A DNA stretch of 64,000 nt from Siphonodentalium dalli (Eukaryota > Mollusca > Scaphopoda > Gadilida > Siphonodentaliidae): the NCBI GenBank assembly GCA_032622095.1, contig CP136069.1:67293319-67357318 (forward strand), written 5' to 3'. The notes beneath the pieces were generated by a model. That model saw only the letters and a list, made by a program, of their open reading frames with translations, ran no database searches and had not been told where the DNA came from. Below are positions 33,001 through 45,039 of this stretch, one piece after another (the stretch's first letter is position 1; each line of letters begins with the position of its first letter). The position numbers and the translations under genes were made by a program.

Positions 33001-35373
33001 GGGTCACCATATGTCGGGATTGTGAAATGTGAACGCCCAACTACTTAAAATGATATGGAGATGGCCTGGTGACTGTATATAACTTATATGTAGATATCGG
33101 CTAATAGCAATCTGATCAATGAAAGTGCATATCCGCTCGCCATCCGTGACGCAAACGACACCAAATGTGATTTAATTCATGGTATATCATTAGAGAAAAA
33201 CGTGTATGAATTTGGTGGAATTTGGTTTATTAAATCAATTGTTGATGCAACGCTGACTCGAAAAACGCCATATTGCGAAGGTGATTATGTATTCGTTTGG
33301 TGGAAATCAGCGACAAAACTATTTCACCATATTTTTTAAATTTCCCCTCCCACCAACAGCGTCATTTTAGAAAATTTTAACCCGCACCATTATCTTCCTT
33401 GTAAAAAGTTACCCCTCTTAGAACGCCTTGGTGCCATCTCGATTGTACCGCGTGAAGTTATATATAGAACGCACACAGACAGACAAAAGGACAGACAGAC
33501 AGCACGATTTTATTTATTGTATCATTTGAGAAGAACGTGTCTGAATTTGATGGTAATTGGTACTAAAAATATTTTGTATCAGTTTTGGTGACCATCCCGT
33601 CCCTATTTCGGACTCAAGCTGCACACACTAAGACTCATTAGAGATTAGAGATGCATATATATGAAATTGGTGAAAATTGGCGATTATACAAATTCGTATA
33701 AAATTTAAGGTCCCCATATCTCTCACCCATAGGGCACCCATTTGGTGTATCTAAACCACACGATAAGATTCCTCGTATCACGGAGAAGAATATGTATCAA
33801 TCTGGTGGAAATCGGCACTAAACATATAGATATAATTTTGTGTGTCCCTCTCATCTCTATACACCACTGACTCGAATGGCCCAACTTGTGACATCCTTAA
33901 ACCACACGATTACACTCCTGATATCATGGAGATGATTGTTTATAAGTTTGGTGATAATCTGCGACTAAACAATTTTTTTTATAAAATTTGGTGCCAATCC
34001 CTCCACTCTCCATCTCTCATACAAACAGCACCACTATGGCGTCTTTAAATCACGATTAGATTCCTCGTATCATGGATAAGAACGTGTATCAATTTGGTGG
34101 AAATTGGCGCTAAAAACAGTGTGCATCAATTTTGGTGCCCCTGTCCCTTTCAATGCAACCCTGACTCGAATGAGGCCACATTTGACAGATAAAAGCCACA
34201 CCATTAGACTCCGCATACCATGGGGATGATTTTGTATAAGTGTGGTGGCAATCGGCGACTTATTATCAAATTTAGTGCCCACCCCCTCCCAATCTCTCAT
34301 CCAAAAACAACAATTTGGCGTTGTTAAATCGCACAATTAGATTCCTTGTATCATGAAGAAGAATATATATCAATTTGGTGGAAATCGGCGCTAAAATTAG
34401 TTTTATTAATTTTGGTGCCCCTCTCCCCTTCCGTTCATCCCTGACTCAAACGACGCCACTTTTGACATATTTAAACCACACTGTTGGATTCTTCATATCA
34501 TGGGGATGATTATATGTAAGCTTCGTGGCAATCGGCGACAGAAAAAAAATGTGCCCCTCCCCCTTCCGGGCACCCCTGCCCCTCCCCCTTTTCTACCCCT
34601 GACAACAACGGCGTCACTTTAGAAAATTCTAACCCCGACCATTATCTTTCTCGTAAAAAGCTACTCCTAGTAGACCCCTTTGGCATCATCTAGATGGTCC
34701 CCTGTGAATTTCTATAGAACACAGACAGACAGACAGACAGACATTCGCAAATATAGATATAGATTTATTATATTATTTCTTAATATACCTGTTGTGTTAT
34801 GTAAATGGCATAAGCTACAGTCATTATCTGGTTTAAAATGTCAGATACACATGACAATATTCGGCCCAAAGTGCAGAATTCGTTCGAATAAATCTTATGT
34901 ATAGAACCTTCACAGCCATGATTGGCTTGAAATAGAAACGTAACACGCACACATGTTGATTGCGAGGCTACTGTTCCAAATTATCAACCGCTATCGGGAT
35001 ATTTTCTCAGCTATTTTACAGATGAATAACACTTAGTGTTCGTGTTCAGAATGCGTTTCATATTTTATACGCCACCGAAAACAAACGAATTGCGTTTACG
35101 TGGCTTGATTTTCAGTGATAACATGTTGATATTTACGCGTTAACTCGCTAATTCCGAGTTAATTGTGATCTAGAGTTCACGTTTCGATAATACGGCACTT
35201 CTGCAGCCTCTGTTCATTCAGAAAAGTATGTATTAAGATATCTATAATTATGCGTGATTTTGTCCCGAAAATGATTATTTTTAATCACATGGAACCGTAA
35301 CAAATCAGTCAAGAACCACCCCAATACCGGCGATAGAACGACTTCCGATGTAACAGTTTCTACGTGCACAGTG
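30059..35373. mobile_element. 2.6-kb DNA transposon (8-bp target duplication), interrupted by a Helitron (left)
   Basis: Ends CACTGTGTGGGAACTGTTAA and, on the other side, the complement CACTGTGCACGTAGAAACTG. Terminal inverted repeats of about 110 bp share ATCGGAAGTCGTTCTATCGC. An 8-bp duplication AACTCTAG stands at 30,051-30,058 and 35,374-35,381. Without the Helitron at 32,039-34,763 it is about 2,590 bp, equal to the intact right-arm copy 42,445-45,039. An 8-bp duplication fits hAT-like or P-like families. No transposase motif was found; the ORFs of 98 codons (30,126-30,422) and 65 codons (31,128-31,325) are unrecognised. It is non-autonomous. Confidence 0.75.
32039..34763 (-). mobile_element. 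Helitron, non-autonomous, 2,725 bp (left arm only)
   Basis: On minus it starts TCTATATCTATATTTGCG followed by (TGTC)n and ends GGGTAACCCTGCTAG. Comparison with the empty site in the right arm (around 43,035) shows insertion exactly between A and T with no target duplication, as Helitrons do. The interior (about 33,520-34,620) is a ladder of about 145-bp degenerate units with GTATCATGG(A/G)GA(A/T)GA and GGTGGAAATCGGCG. No Rep/helicase ORF. Related fragments at 4,678-5,740 and 41,036-41,142. Confidence 0.85.
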
Positions 35374-35401
35374 AACTCTAGGAAGGCTTGATGCTAGTCT
35401 A

Positions 35402-38358
35402 CACTGTAAATAAAAGTGTTCAAATTTGAACGCCAAAAATGCAACAGATAATGAACACTGTTCAGTGTTCAATTTAGAACAGATGTGTTCAATTACTCTG
35501 AACGGTCCCCGGTGTTCAGATTTGAACGCATGTGTTCAATGAATTGAATGGATGTGTTCAATTTATGAATGCATATAAGCGTTCAGTTTTGAACACATCA
35601 TGTTCAGATTTTGAACATGAGTGTTCGAAATATGTGAACGCTTGATGTGTTCCGAACACTGCAACAGCTTTTGAACACTTTTATGTGTTCAAACAACAAA
35701 ATCGGAACACACGTGTTCACAAAAGAACTAAATTTAAATACTAGCATTCTTCATATACACGAACACAAGGCTTCACAAACGCGAGATCAAATTCAATATA
35801 AAATGGGTGAGAAATTGTGAACAGTCTGTAGTCACACTTTAACAATCTTAGTGCCATTCTTCTCCTGTGTACATCTAATGCAAATTAACTGGCCCAATAC
35901 TTTTGTGTTTATTAATGTATGATTACTGAGAACAAGCTGAAGCTATCGCTAATAATGTAAATATAATGCAACTGTTCCATACAGAAGCATGTATATTTTA
36001 TGAAATGCTGATGTAATTGTTGGGGAATAAGGTCATTCAACCTAATTAAAATGTGAGTATTATATAGGTAAATAACATTTAATAAGACTGATAAGCTGAT
36101 GAATCAATGGCACAACAGTCTATACGTTTACTTGGATAATCCGTATCCAAAAACATCCATGCCGTGTTGGTCAGCATTGGCAACAGTATTAATTTCGCAC
36201 GAAATCCAGTTGGCCGAATGAACATCCTGAACATCTGGAATATCCTTCAACCACTGAATTAATAACAAACTGTCAACCTTACATCTCGGACAGTGCATCA
36301 CAGTTACCATGTTTTAGGTAAGGCTATACGTGAGGTTTATCATCTTAGGTCCAATTCTTTGAACTATCGGAATTAGTCACACACATTAGTCCACAAATAT
36401 TTTAACATTGAATGTGCGATGTATTTCTGCGCCGGTTCCTGTTGAACTTTCTCGATTTTTGGCACCAGCCGACACCATGCAGTAATGGCTTAACAGTCAC
36501 TAGAATTTGTTGACGGTGCTAGCTAATATAGCAATAGACATTTCTACGGTCACATGATTTCTGGTAGTTCAGTTACACCCAACGTGAGTAGTTTGTAGCA
36601 TCCGTATATGTTGTGCCCAAAGTTTCCGCAGATATTCGATCGATGCTCTATATGCAGCTCCTGAAAGAAAGAATAATTTAGTATATTAGAATATTAGTTT
36701 TCCAATTCTGGATGCTATTAGGATGCGATCTTACCACCCAGCACTTTTTTCCGAGTTTTCCGGCTTTACAATCATATTATGATATCCTGATATTAATACC
36801 GTACCAATTCAAAGACACCCGTCAACACCGCTTCCGAAATTATAAAACATTATTTCTTTCAGTGTTTGGCCACACGCTAACATCACCAATTAAAACGGTG
36901 GAACAGCACACGTTAACTAGTTTAGAAAATGTATTGGGCTATTTTGCATTAGCAATGATCCATGTGCGAATAACCGGCACATCAATATATTTTTATTGGA
37001 GATCTACTAATATAATCAAATTTAATATATATGTGACACCAAATATTCCCTAATGACCTCAAGTGTTTTTGTTTTGTTTTTGCGAGAAAATTAACCGTGA
37101 GAATGCTTATAACATAGTTCACAGAAGTTTTAAACAGTACCTGCATGAATGAGGCACTCATATCAACCGATATCAGCATATTCCCCACCAATATTTGGAT
37201 GGAATATCAAACAACAAAATTAGAACAATTTCAACCACAATTGGGTGCGAAATGTCCAACTAATGTCCTCAACTGAATTGTCAAAATTTTAACTTTGCAT
37301 GTTTTTAGATAAATATATACATAAACACATATGCTGATAATTATGATGATAATAAATTGGATTACATATACCGGTACTTACCATGCGTAGTGTAGGCTGT
37401 ATTGATAAACTTGACCTTGTCTCTTGTCAGTAAAGACCCTATAAATACCAACTATGTTTCGAACCTTTAATCTAACGCCAAAGAATGGCGCAACTGACTG
37501 GATTCCATTAATGTGAAGGCTTTATCCATCCATATACATTAAACTACACAGATATTCAAACCGAAATTAATTAATTCCAGTTGCGTGGAACGATATCATG
37601 TTTCAAAAGACGACGCTACATGCTATTTTGTTAAGAGAACTCAATGCAGACAGTCCAGTGGGATCGCATGCCATTAGTTAAGCGTGAATGATTAATGAAC
37701 ATGCCCGTGGTCTCACCTTGAACACATATGCTCAAGAGAAGCGAACACGGACTGAACGGCAGTGTTCAATACTGAAATTAGTGTAAAACAAAATAGCATG
37801 GGATCGTATTATATCGTGATTTTCTACACAAGTGCCAACATAAAAATATCGGTATCGATCAATATATGAACACTATATATATTCACGGATATGTGATACG
37901 GATTTGACTGAAAGGGACAATTTCCATTTGGGGAGGGGTGTAATTTTATATCTGGGATTTGCAATTTAGAACTACCCCGCCCCTTCTCCCGTGTCGCCAC
38001 CACGTCCCTGATATGTTTTCTACCGATCTGGAAAATGTTCAAAACAAAACAAAACTCATCGTGAAGCAAAATAGACCAGCGCATCCGCACTTAGTTCCAC
38101 AATTGTTCAAAATAGAAGTCACAAGACATCATTTTCACAAACGAGTATTCATTAATCCTGTAAGCATATGCGATATATATATATATGAAGTAACTAAGTA
38201 TACTAACACAAGCGGATCGACGTCCATGCAGGTTTGAACACTACCGTTAATAAATGAGTTTTCTGAAGATATACGTTCAAAATTGAACACTTACTGTTCA
38301 GTAACTGAACACATCCGGGGCTGAACGCGTTCAAATCTGAACACTCTTATTTGCAGTG
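35402..38358. mobile_element. CACTG-ended element, 2,957 bp (left arm only)
   Basis: Ends CACTGTAAATAAAAGTGTTC and, complemented, CACTGCAAATAAGAGTGTTC. TA is present on both sides (35,400-35,401 and 38,359-38,360) and once at the empty site in the right arm (near 42,418). Subterminal DNA (35,402-35,760 and 38,225-38,358) is crowded with GTTCA/TGAAC motifs in both orientations, as in EnSpm/CACTA elements, whose ends start CACT(A/G). A 60-codon minus ORF (36,128-36,310) begins with a CPRC pair, but no transposase is recognisable. CACTA affiliation is likely, not certain. Confidence 0.75.
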
Positions 38359-38427
38359 TAGATGCTAGGATTTTGCGATTTTCGTGTTCAGATTTCAAAA
38401 TTTTCGCACACCGGGCCGAACCATGGT

Positions 38428-38632
38428 CCGCCCGGTGTCTCAATTTGTCCCTCCGCCGTGGCCAATATATACAAAACTGCTAATTAGTTTAACAAAACAA
38501 TATTATACTACATTTGGTCAAACTTGTGGACTGAAATGGTCATCAGTTGGAGAATTTTTCAACCTGAGAAAGGGGGTATGAGGTTTGAATTTCCAACACT
38601 ACAGGAAAGCTTCAGTTGAGGCCAATCTAGAT
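38428..38632 (+). repeat. About 250-bp repeat unit, spacer copy A
   Basis: Starts CCGCCCGGTGTCTCAATTTG and runs through AATATTATACTACATTTGGT to GCTTCAGTTGAGGCCAATCT. It is nearly identical to 41,142-41,325 (copy B, with a small internal deletion) and similar to the sequence at 29,880-30,058 plus 35,382-38,437. The inner edge of the left palindrome arm lies at its start, so the arm ends inside a tandem array. Confidence 0.75.
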
Positions 38633-38733
38633 GCTAGGATTTGCGATTTTCTTGTACACTTTTCAAAATTTTCTCACACCGGGCCGAGTAACCATGGTCA
38701 GCCCGGTTTTGTTATAACCAGGACAAATGTAAG

Positions 38734-39930
38734 GTGGTCGTGTTCAATGAAACAAATTCTAATGCTAGAAATCGCACGATAAATACGTGGATCCTCAACG
38801 ACAAACCGATATCCGAATCTGACAAAATTACACACCTTGGCATACCTTTACATCGTGAGTCACATGCTAGCAAGCTCTCCAGTCACATATGTGAGAAAAT
38901 TAGATCAGTCTATCTCATGTTAAGTAACGCCGGTATGTATGCTGGTGGGATTACCCCACTCAGCTGCCTTACAATATATTCTTCGGTTGTTTTACCCAAA
39001 AGTCTTTATGGGACAGAACTAATGTGTGGGCTCAGTGAGACCAATTTGACATCTCTGGAGCGAGCACATATGTTCTGCCTCAAACGCATCCAAGGATTGC
39101 CCACAAGATCCCGAACTGATGTCGTCCAATCTCTCCTTGGAACAGGTTCCTTGTCATCGATTGTTGATAAACGAAAACTATGTTTTTTGGGGAACCTCTG
39201 TAGAATGACGCAAGGAAAATCGTCGCAAGAAATCTTCTCCTCACGATTGGCCGACCACCTTTCGCAAACGTCAACTGATGAATCTTCTTTTATCAACGAT
39301 GTTATATCCATACTAAAACGGTATAATTTATATTCATATCTTCACAACTACGCCACACAGGGAAATTTCCCATCCAAAGGTGAATGGAAAACAATCACCA
39401 CACAACATATTAACGATATACAAAATCGTGAATGTGAAGAGCGCATGAGAAGCTCTGAATCACTAACAACGTTCGCACAAAATCATAATATAATGTCAAA
39501 ATCTATTCTTTGGAGATCTTGTAGATTACATCCACAGGAAAAACATAAATTCTTGCTTGCTGCGAAGCTTCTGGCCCTGCATACACGTACCTCCCCAGAA
39601 TTCGGACATTGCAAACTGTGCGACAAAGTTTATGTTGATATTGTTGAGCATGCCTTACTGGATTGTTCTTCGACTTCAGAGTCTAGAATCCAAATGTGGT
39701 TTTCGTTAATTTACATTTTCGGCATACCATGTTTTTTATTCATTGATGCTCTCACACAAAAGGACCAAGTGATGGTATTTCTTTCTATCCTGTCTGACGA
39801 TATCAGGAGACAAATACTCAACCTGAACGAGTTTTCGCTCTTCGTGGTGAGGAATTCCTACGGGGTCTGGTCCCAGTATACAAAGGAGATCAATCTCGTC
39901 GTAGATAGCAATCTGCTTGTCAATCCTTAA
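38734..39930 (+). pseudogene. LINE ORF2 C-terminal domain
   Basis: A 398-codon open frame lacking the RT palm. It shows the thumb/connection motif SDKITHLGIPL near residue 30, a long helical region, and near residue 290 a Cys/His cluster CKLCDKVYVDIVEHALLDC, as at the C terminus of many LINE ORF2 proteins. The frame is open but starts at GTG and has no native N terminus, so it is a truncated retrotransposon remnant. The clade is not determined. Confidence 0.7.
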
Positions 39931-40374
39931 CATGTGCCCCTTTATTATTCATATAGTTGTAACGCTAATTTGCTTAGCACATTCTGTAAATAACAACCTT
40001 CAAGCATATAATTTTATATTTGTTGACAATCAATTTGCGAAACACTCTACAACCACAATTTTTGCATCACCTGTTCAACTTCTTAGTGATACATTAGCTG
40101 ATGTGCAAATAAAGTGGCCCCACACCATGGGGGACCTTCGTTTGTCACATCGAGTAAGTACCTCGCTCCAAAGTTGGATCATTGATATCGTCTCCAGATA
40201 GACTCAGACATATTCGTGTCAATACCAACTGAAATTAAACACACGCCAGGAAAACTTGTGATTAAATGAAAGTTTGCATCTGAGTGTGAATACTCGTATG
40301 TACGTCCTTATACATGCAGTGAATTATTATATGATCGTATGCGTGCATGTTTGCTTGTGTGTGCTTGCCCTGTC

Positions 40375-40910
40375 CACATTTATATGTGTATATGTATATG
40401 TGTGTGTGTGTATGTATGTTGTATGTTGTATATGTATATATATGTGTATGTATATATATGTGTATATATGTATGTATATGTTGTATGTGTGTGTGGGGGT
40501 GCGCGCGTGTGTGTCTATGACTGCGTACATGTCTGTACATCCGTCCGCTCGTCAGTGTATGTATATGTTGTATGTTGTATGTTGTATATGTATATATATG
40601 TCTGTACATCCGTCTGTACATCCGTCCGCTCGTCAGTGTATGTATATGTTGTATGTTGTATGTTGTATATGTATATATATGTGTATGTATATATATGTGT
40701 ATATATGTATGTATATATATATGTGTGTGTGGGGGTGCGCGCGTGTGTGTCTATGACTGCGTACATGTCTGTACATCCGTCCGCTCGTCAGTGTATGTAT
40801 GTATATCTGTTCGCCTGCATGTGTCCGCATATCTGCCAATCGACATATCTGTCTGCGTATATGCACATTGTGTGTCTGTCTGTCGCTCTGACTTTGATTT
40901 CTGTCTGAAT
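40375..40910. repeat. GT/TATG microsatellite with about 245-bp higher-order duplication
   Basis: Runs of TGTATATG, GTTGTATG and TGTGTG alternate with the block CATGTCTGTACATCCGTCCG. The whole pattern, including GGGGGTGCGCGCGTGTGTGT, repeats (about 40,492 and 40,731). It explains the several overlapping Tyr/Cys/Val or His/Thr-rich ORFs here. Confidence 0.85.
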
Positions 40911-41035
40911 ATGTATTCATTTGTATATGTCTTCTTCACCTGTTCATCCCACTTGTGTAAATATTTGTATTATGATGTTTAATGTTTGATAAGCTCTTCG
41001 TGTAACGGAGGAAAATAAAGGATATATATATATAT

Positions 41036-41142
41036 ATACTCCTAGTAGACCCCTTTGGCATCATCTAGATGGTCCCCTGTGAATTTCTATAGAACACAGA
41101 CAGACAGACAGACAGACAGACATTCGCAAATATAGATATAGA
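41036..41142 (-). mobile_element. Helitron 5'-terminal fragment (about 105 bp)
   Basis: Matches 34,664-34,763 almost exactly. On minus it starts TCTATATCTATATTTGCG preceded by A, the expected Helitron start. It is cut off after about 105 bp, at the retrotransposon tail. Confidence 0.75.
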
Positions 41143-41345
41143 TCCGCCCGGTGTCTCAATTTGTCCCTCCGCTAATTTAGTTTAACAAAACAATATTATA
41201 CTACATTTGGTCAAACTTGTGGACTGAAATGGTCATCAGTTGGAGAATTTTTCAACCTGAGAGAGGGGGTATGAGGTTTGAATTTCCAACACTACAGGAA
41301 AGCTTCAGTTGAGGCCAATCTAGATGGTCAGCCCAGTGTGTCCTG
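41142..41345 (+). repeat. About 250-bp repeat unit, spacer copy B
   Basis: Direct repeat of 38,428-38,632. Copies A and B bracket the retrotransposon and the Helitron fragment. Confidence 0.75.
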
Positions 41346-42338
41346 GTTTCTTGTCCGTAACCGTGTGCATTTGTCTGGAGTTAGACCACTAGATTAAGTT
41401 ATCTGAATGTTCTCATACTGGGAATACAGAACGATAGTTTATGAATATATAGGATATTATATAGGCCTGAACAGTGATATGCAAGGGGGTGCAAATGGAA
41501 TTATGCAAAACTTGTGTTTGGTCTGATTCTGATTTGATTCAAGAGGGGTGCAGTTGCAATTTGCCAAGCCAGCGGAGACCCTCTATAGCCACGTCCCTGA
41601 TGATCACTCTGAGCTTTGGTGGGTGGATACCTAGACACGAATAAAAAAACATTACCCCCGAAGCCAAAGAAATAGTAATTTAGGAGCGTTATTTCGGATA
41701 ATGCATCTTTAACTTTATATTCTGAACACGTGTACGACATTGTCACAACTCGCATGACAAGTCAAACACAAGAATTCTAATTTTCTGCAGGTTTGACGAG
41801 TAGCTTGCGAAAATCGTCAACAAAACTACCGCTCTGATTTTCCATTCTGTCATTTCGCCCAACGGCGAGATATAATACGCGAAAAGTTCGCTTACCCTGT
41901 GTCAATAGATTTCGCACGGGCATCACGGAGTAAATGTTAGCCCGAAATTAATATTACATTTCTTTGTTATCATATGGAATCGTATTAATCCAGCCCCGAA
42001 TCGCATAATACCAGCCCAAATATATTGACTAAAAACCGTCCACAACTGCTTGGTTCCGGATCAGCCCAGACCGGCAACATGGTGCTTAGGCGGCATTTAA
42101 GAGACCAGAACAGTGCAGGATTTCACGAAAACCCATACACGCACTGTTTGGGGCTACGGCAGACTGGACCCCCATGCCGCCATCGCACCGTTAAGAACTC
42201 CAGACATAAATGTGGCGGAACTACCATCGACTACATTCGCATAGAAACAAGTTGGAATCGCCCACCAAATACATGGCAGGCAATTAACACTCGAAATGCA
42301 GACATCACGATGGGGCCCCGGGAGCTAATAGGTATGAT
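41346..42338. other. Right part of spacer, no recognised gene
   Basis: Contains one CTTCGGGGGTAAA-type repeat (41,590-41,715, minus) and otherwise unfamiliar DNA. The 156-codon plus ORF 42,025-42,495 runs across the arm boundary and matches nothing known to me. Confidence 0.4.
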
Positions 42339-42444
42339 ACACCGGGCGGACCATGGTTCGGCCCGGTGTGCGAAAATTTTGAAATCTGAACACGAAAATC
42401 GCAAAATCCTAGCATCTAGACTAGCCTCAAGCCTTCCTAGAGTT

Positions 42445-45039
42445 CACTGTGTAGAAACTGTTACATCGGAAGTCGTTCTATCGCCGGTATTGTGATGGTT
42501 CTTGACTGATTTGTTACGGTCCTTGCGATTAAAAATAATCATTTTCGGGACAAAATCACGCATATTTATATCTTAATACATACTTTTCTGAATGAACAAA
42601 GGCTGCAGAAGTGCCGTATTATCGAAACGTGAACTCTAGATCACAATTAACTCGGAATTAGCGAGTTAACGCGTAAATATCAACATGTTATCACTAAAAA
42701 TCAAGCCATGTATAAACGCAATTCGTTTGTTTTCGGTGGCGTATAAAATATGAAACGCATTCTGAACACGAACACTGAGTGTTATTCATCTGTAAAATAG
42801 CTGAGAAAATATCCCGATAGGGGTTGATAATTTGGAACAGTAGCCTCGTAATCAACATGTGTGCGTGTTATGTTTCTATTTCAAGCCAATCATGGCTGTG
42901 CAGGTTCTATACATAAGATTTATTCTAACGAATTCTGCACTTTTGTCTTGTGTATCTGACATTTTAAACCAGATAATGACTGTAGCTTATGCCATTTACA
43001 TAACACAACAGGTATATTAAGAAATAATATAATAAATACCTAATAAAAATAGTAAGTGGCAATAATTGGCAGAAACCAAACATTGAACGTCCCGAGGGGT
43101 ATAATATCATAATCATGTCTGCCTATATAAATACCAATGGAAATCTACTCTCAGGAGATTATGAGATGTTATATTCATTTAATTAATACAGGGCCATTAT
43201 TGAAATATCCAGGTGGGACAATGTTTCGATGCCAGCACCAACATATTTCTTCCTCGAAAGTCCAGCCTAAGGGACATTTACGCATGTTCGTCGCCCAGAC
43301 ATGAACATATCTTATGAAATCACGTTCAACTGAATCATTGATATGTTATGGCGTGGTCGAGGGATATGCGTGGTGGGAGGAGGTTGGGTTGGACAGGGAG
43401 TCTAGGGCTTGGACAGGGAGTGGTGCTTAATTGGTGTATGCCCCAAACTTTGGTCAAATTTTTCCAACAGCTACAAATTTCATACCTTACACTAGATTGG
43501 TTGGAAATTTCACACCAACAATATGTTGAAATTGTTCCCCTTGTTTGATTTTACAACAATGACTGAGGAAAGTCCCTCCTTATGTACATACACACATTGT
43601 AGTAATAATGTGTTCGTTTAAATTGTAATTGTCCGCGCGCTCATTTAAAATAATAACAATATTCAATTCCTATCTAATCATCGGGGCCGACTTCTCTCAG
43701 GTCGACTTCGCGTCGGGTCGTCTTTGTATTTGGGTCTTCATATGGGGTCGACATCACATGGGCCCGCCTTCACTTGTACTCTTTTGACCAATAGTCACAT
43801 GATTTTGTAAAACTTCCATTGGCTGACTGAGTTACTTTTAAAGGTTTAGTATTGGTACCCGTATTTACATTCAGGAATATCCCTGAGAATGCGTGACTAC
43901 TCATGCCCAAGACCAGTTGCTCCGGGGGTGATCTTGCATGTTCGGGGCGACTGCTATAGTAAGTCAAAGGCGGGTGACCAAATAATTTTTGCTTTCACTT
44001 CATCAAAAGATAGCCTTTACTAGTGTAAAACAATTATTCTCTCTTACAGGCGAGTGGTTACAATTAATTGCAAGATTGGTTGTAATCATGTATCTCTTAA
44101 CATGAACTGAGTGGCATGGCTTCACTGTCTAGAGACTTAGAAGTTAGAACAAACCCTGAGAGATTGCCGGTCAGATAATCCCGAACAGCAGAACAAGTGC
44201 GATGAAGAAAATAACGAATTCTAGCACCTAACCTATATAATCAGCATCCAGCAAGCGGATGCCCAACATAAACTTCATAAATTGCGCAATCAGAAGAATG
44301 TATGGATGTCAACGAACTTCTAACGTCTTATTTTTTTGCTTTTTGCTGATTAAAATGCGTCTACGAAAATAGATAACATAAAATACAAGACAGATAACTC
44401 TATATATCCCGTCTTTGCTCACGCTTTCCGAAGTCCAGCGCTATGAAATTACACTATTATAGTTAACCGGCTATTGACTCATGGCAATGTTGAGCCTGCA
44501 AAACGCGTTATTTTTCAAACTCTCTGGCGACTTGGTGAATTTTGAAAGGCGTAACACAGGTTATTGAATAAGCATAGAAATGCAGTGTAATTAATAGAAA
44601 TTGATGACAATTGGTGCAAATTTCAACTTAATGCATATTGTGTTGTGTTTATCTTTGGTTAATTTCACGACATGGTTAGTTTGAACCATTATCCTGCCAT
44701 ATATTAGCCATAGTATTACCCGTATAAAACCGATTAAATGGGGAGAGAACCGACTCGATCAGGAGAGAACCCATACAAATATCAAAATTCGCGGTTTTCT
44801 TCGTTGTTATAACTCGCACAATGCCATTTTCGTTATTATTACGCTCGTTAGGGCCACCGATTTTGCGGGGAATGGAAAAAATAATCGAATTATCAGATAG
44901 GTGTCTCCAAAATTCCGTTTTAACTGTCAAAAAGTCGCGAAAATTTATAATTCGATCATAAGGAACCGTCACAAATCAGTCAAGAAACATCACAAACCGG
45001 CGATAGAACGACTTCCGATTTAACAGTTCCTACACAGTG
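42445..45039. mobile_element. 2.6-kb DNA transposon, uninterrupted copy (right)
   Basis: Ends CACTGTGTAGAAACTGTTAC and, complemented, CACTGTGTAGGAACTGTTAA. The 8-bp duplication CTAGAGTT stands at 42,437-42,444 and 45,040-45,047. Same element and same site as 30,059-35,373. It retains the Helitron-free target near 43,035. Confidence 0.75.

Larger units (their letters stand above)
12385..38438 (+). repeat. Left arm of giant inverted repeat (palindrome)
   Basis: Matches the reverse complement of 42,339-64,000 along its whole length, including seven gene exons, promoter, MITEs, SINE and hairpin repeats in reversed order. Checked pairs: 12,385/64,000, exon ends (below), 26,238-26,386/48,922-49,070, 30,059/45,039, 35,373/42,445 and 38,438/42,339. 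It contains a Helitron (32,039-34,763), a CACTG element (35,402-38,358) and a 165-bp tandem array (20,190-20,697) that are absent from the right arm. A stretch of about 170 bp near 14,300-14,345 is missing relative to right 61,855-62,090. The inner edge lies within the inverted motif CACCGGGCCGAACCATGG/CCGCCCGGTG. Confidence 0.9.
38713..41035 (+). mobile_element. 5'-truncated non-LTR retrotransposon in the palindrome spacer
   Basis: Coding sequence begins abruptly at DKCKVVVFNE (a C-terminal RT block) near 38,713. It is open to TAA at 39,928-39,930, followed by a 3' region with a long GT/TATG microsatellite and an end GGAAAATAAAGG then (AT)n at about 41,035. The RT catalytic part is missing. 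It is present only in the spacer, so it has no inverted partner. Confidence 0.65.

Noticed and set aside
32039-34763. Reading the GTTACCCGGCGTTGCCC...(ACAG)n element as a non-LTR retrotransposon
   Set aside because: The empty site shows no target duplication and exact A|T insertion with TC and CTAG ends, which is Helitron behaviour.
40262-40982. Several overlapping ORFs of 67-189 codons on both strands
   Set aside because: They are translations of the GT/TATG microsatellite: Tyr/Cys/Val on one strand, His/Thr/Tyr on the other.
42025-42495. 156-codon plus ORF
   Set aside because: Crosses the inner boundary of the right arm and the end of a transposon; no domain or codon pattern supports it.
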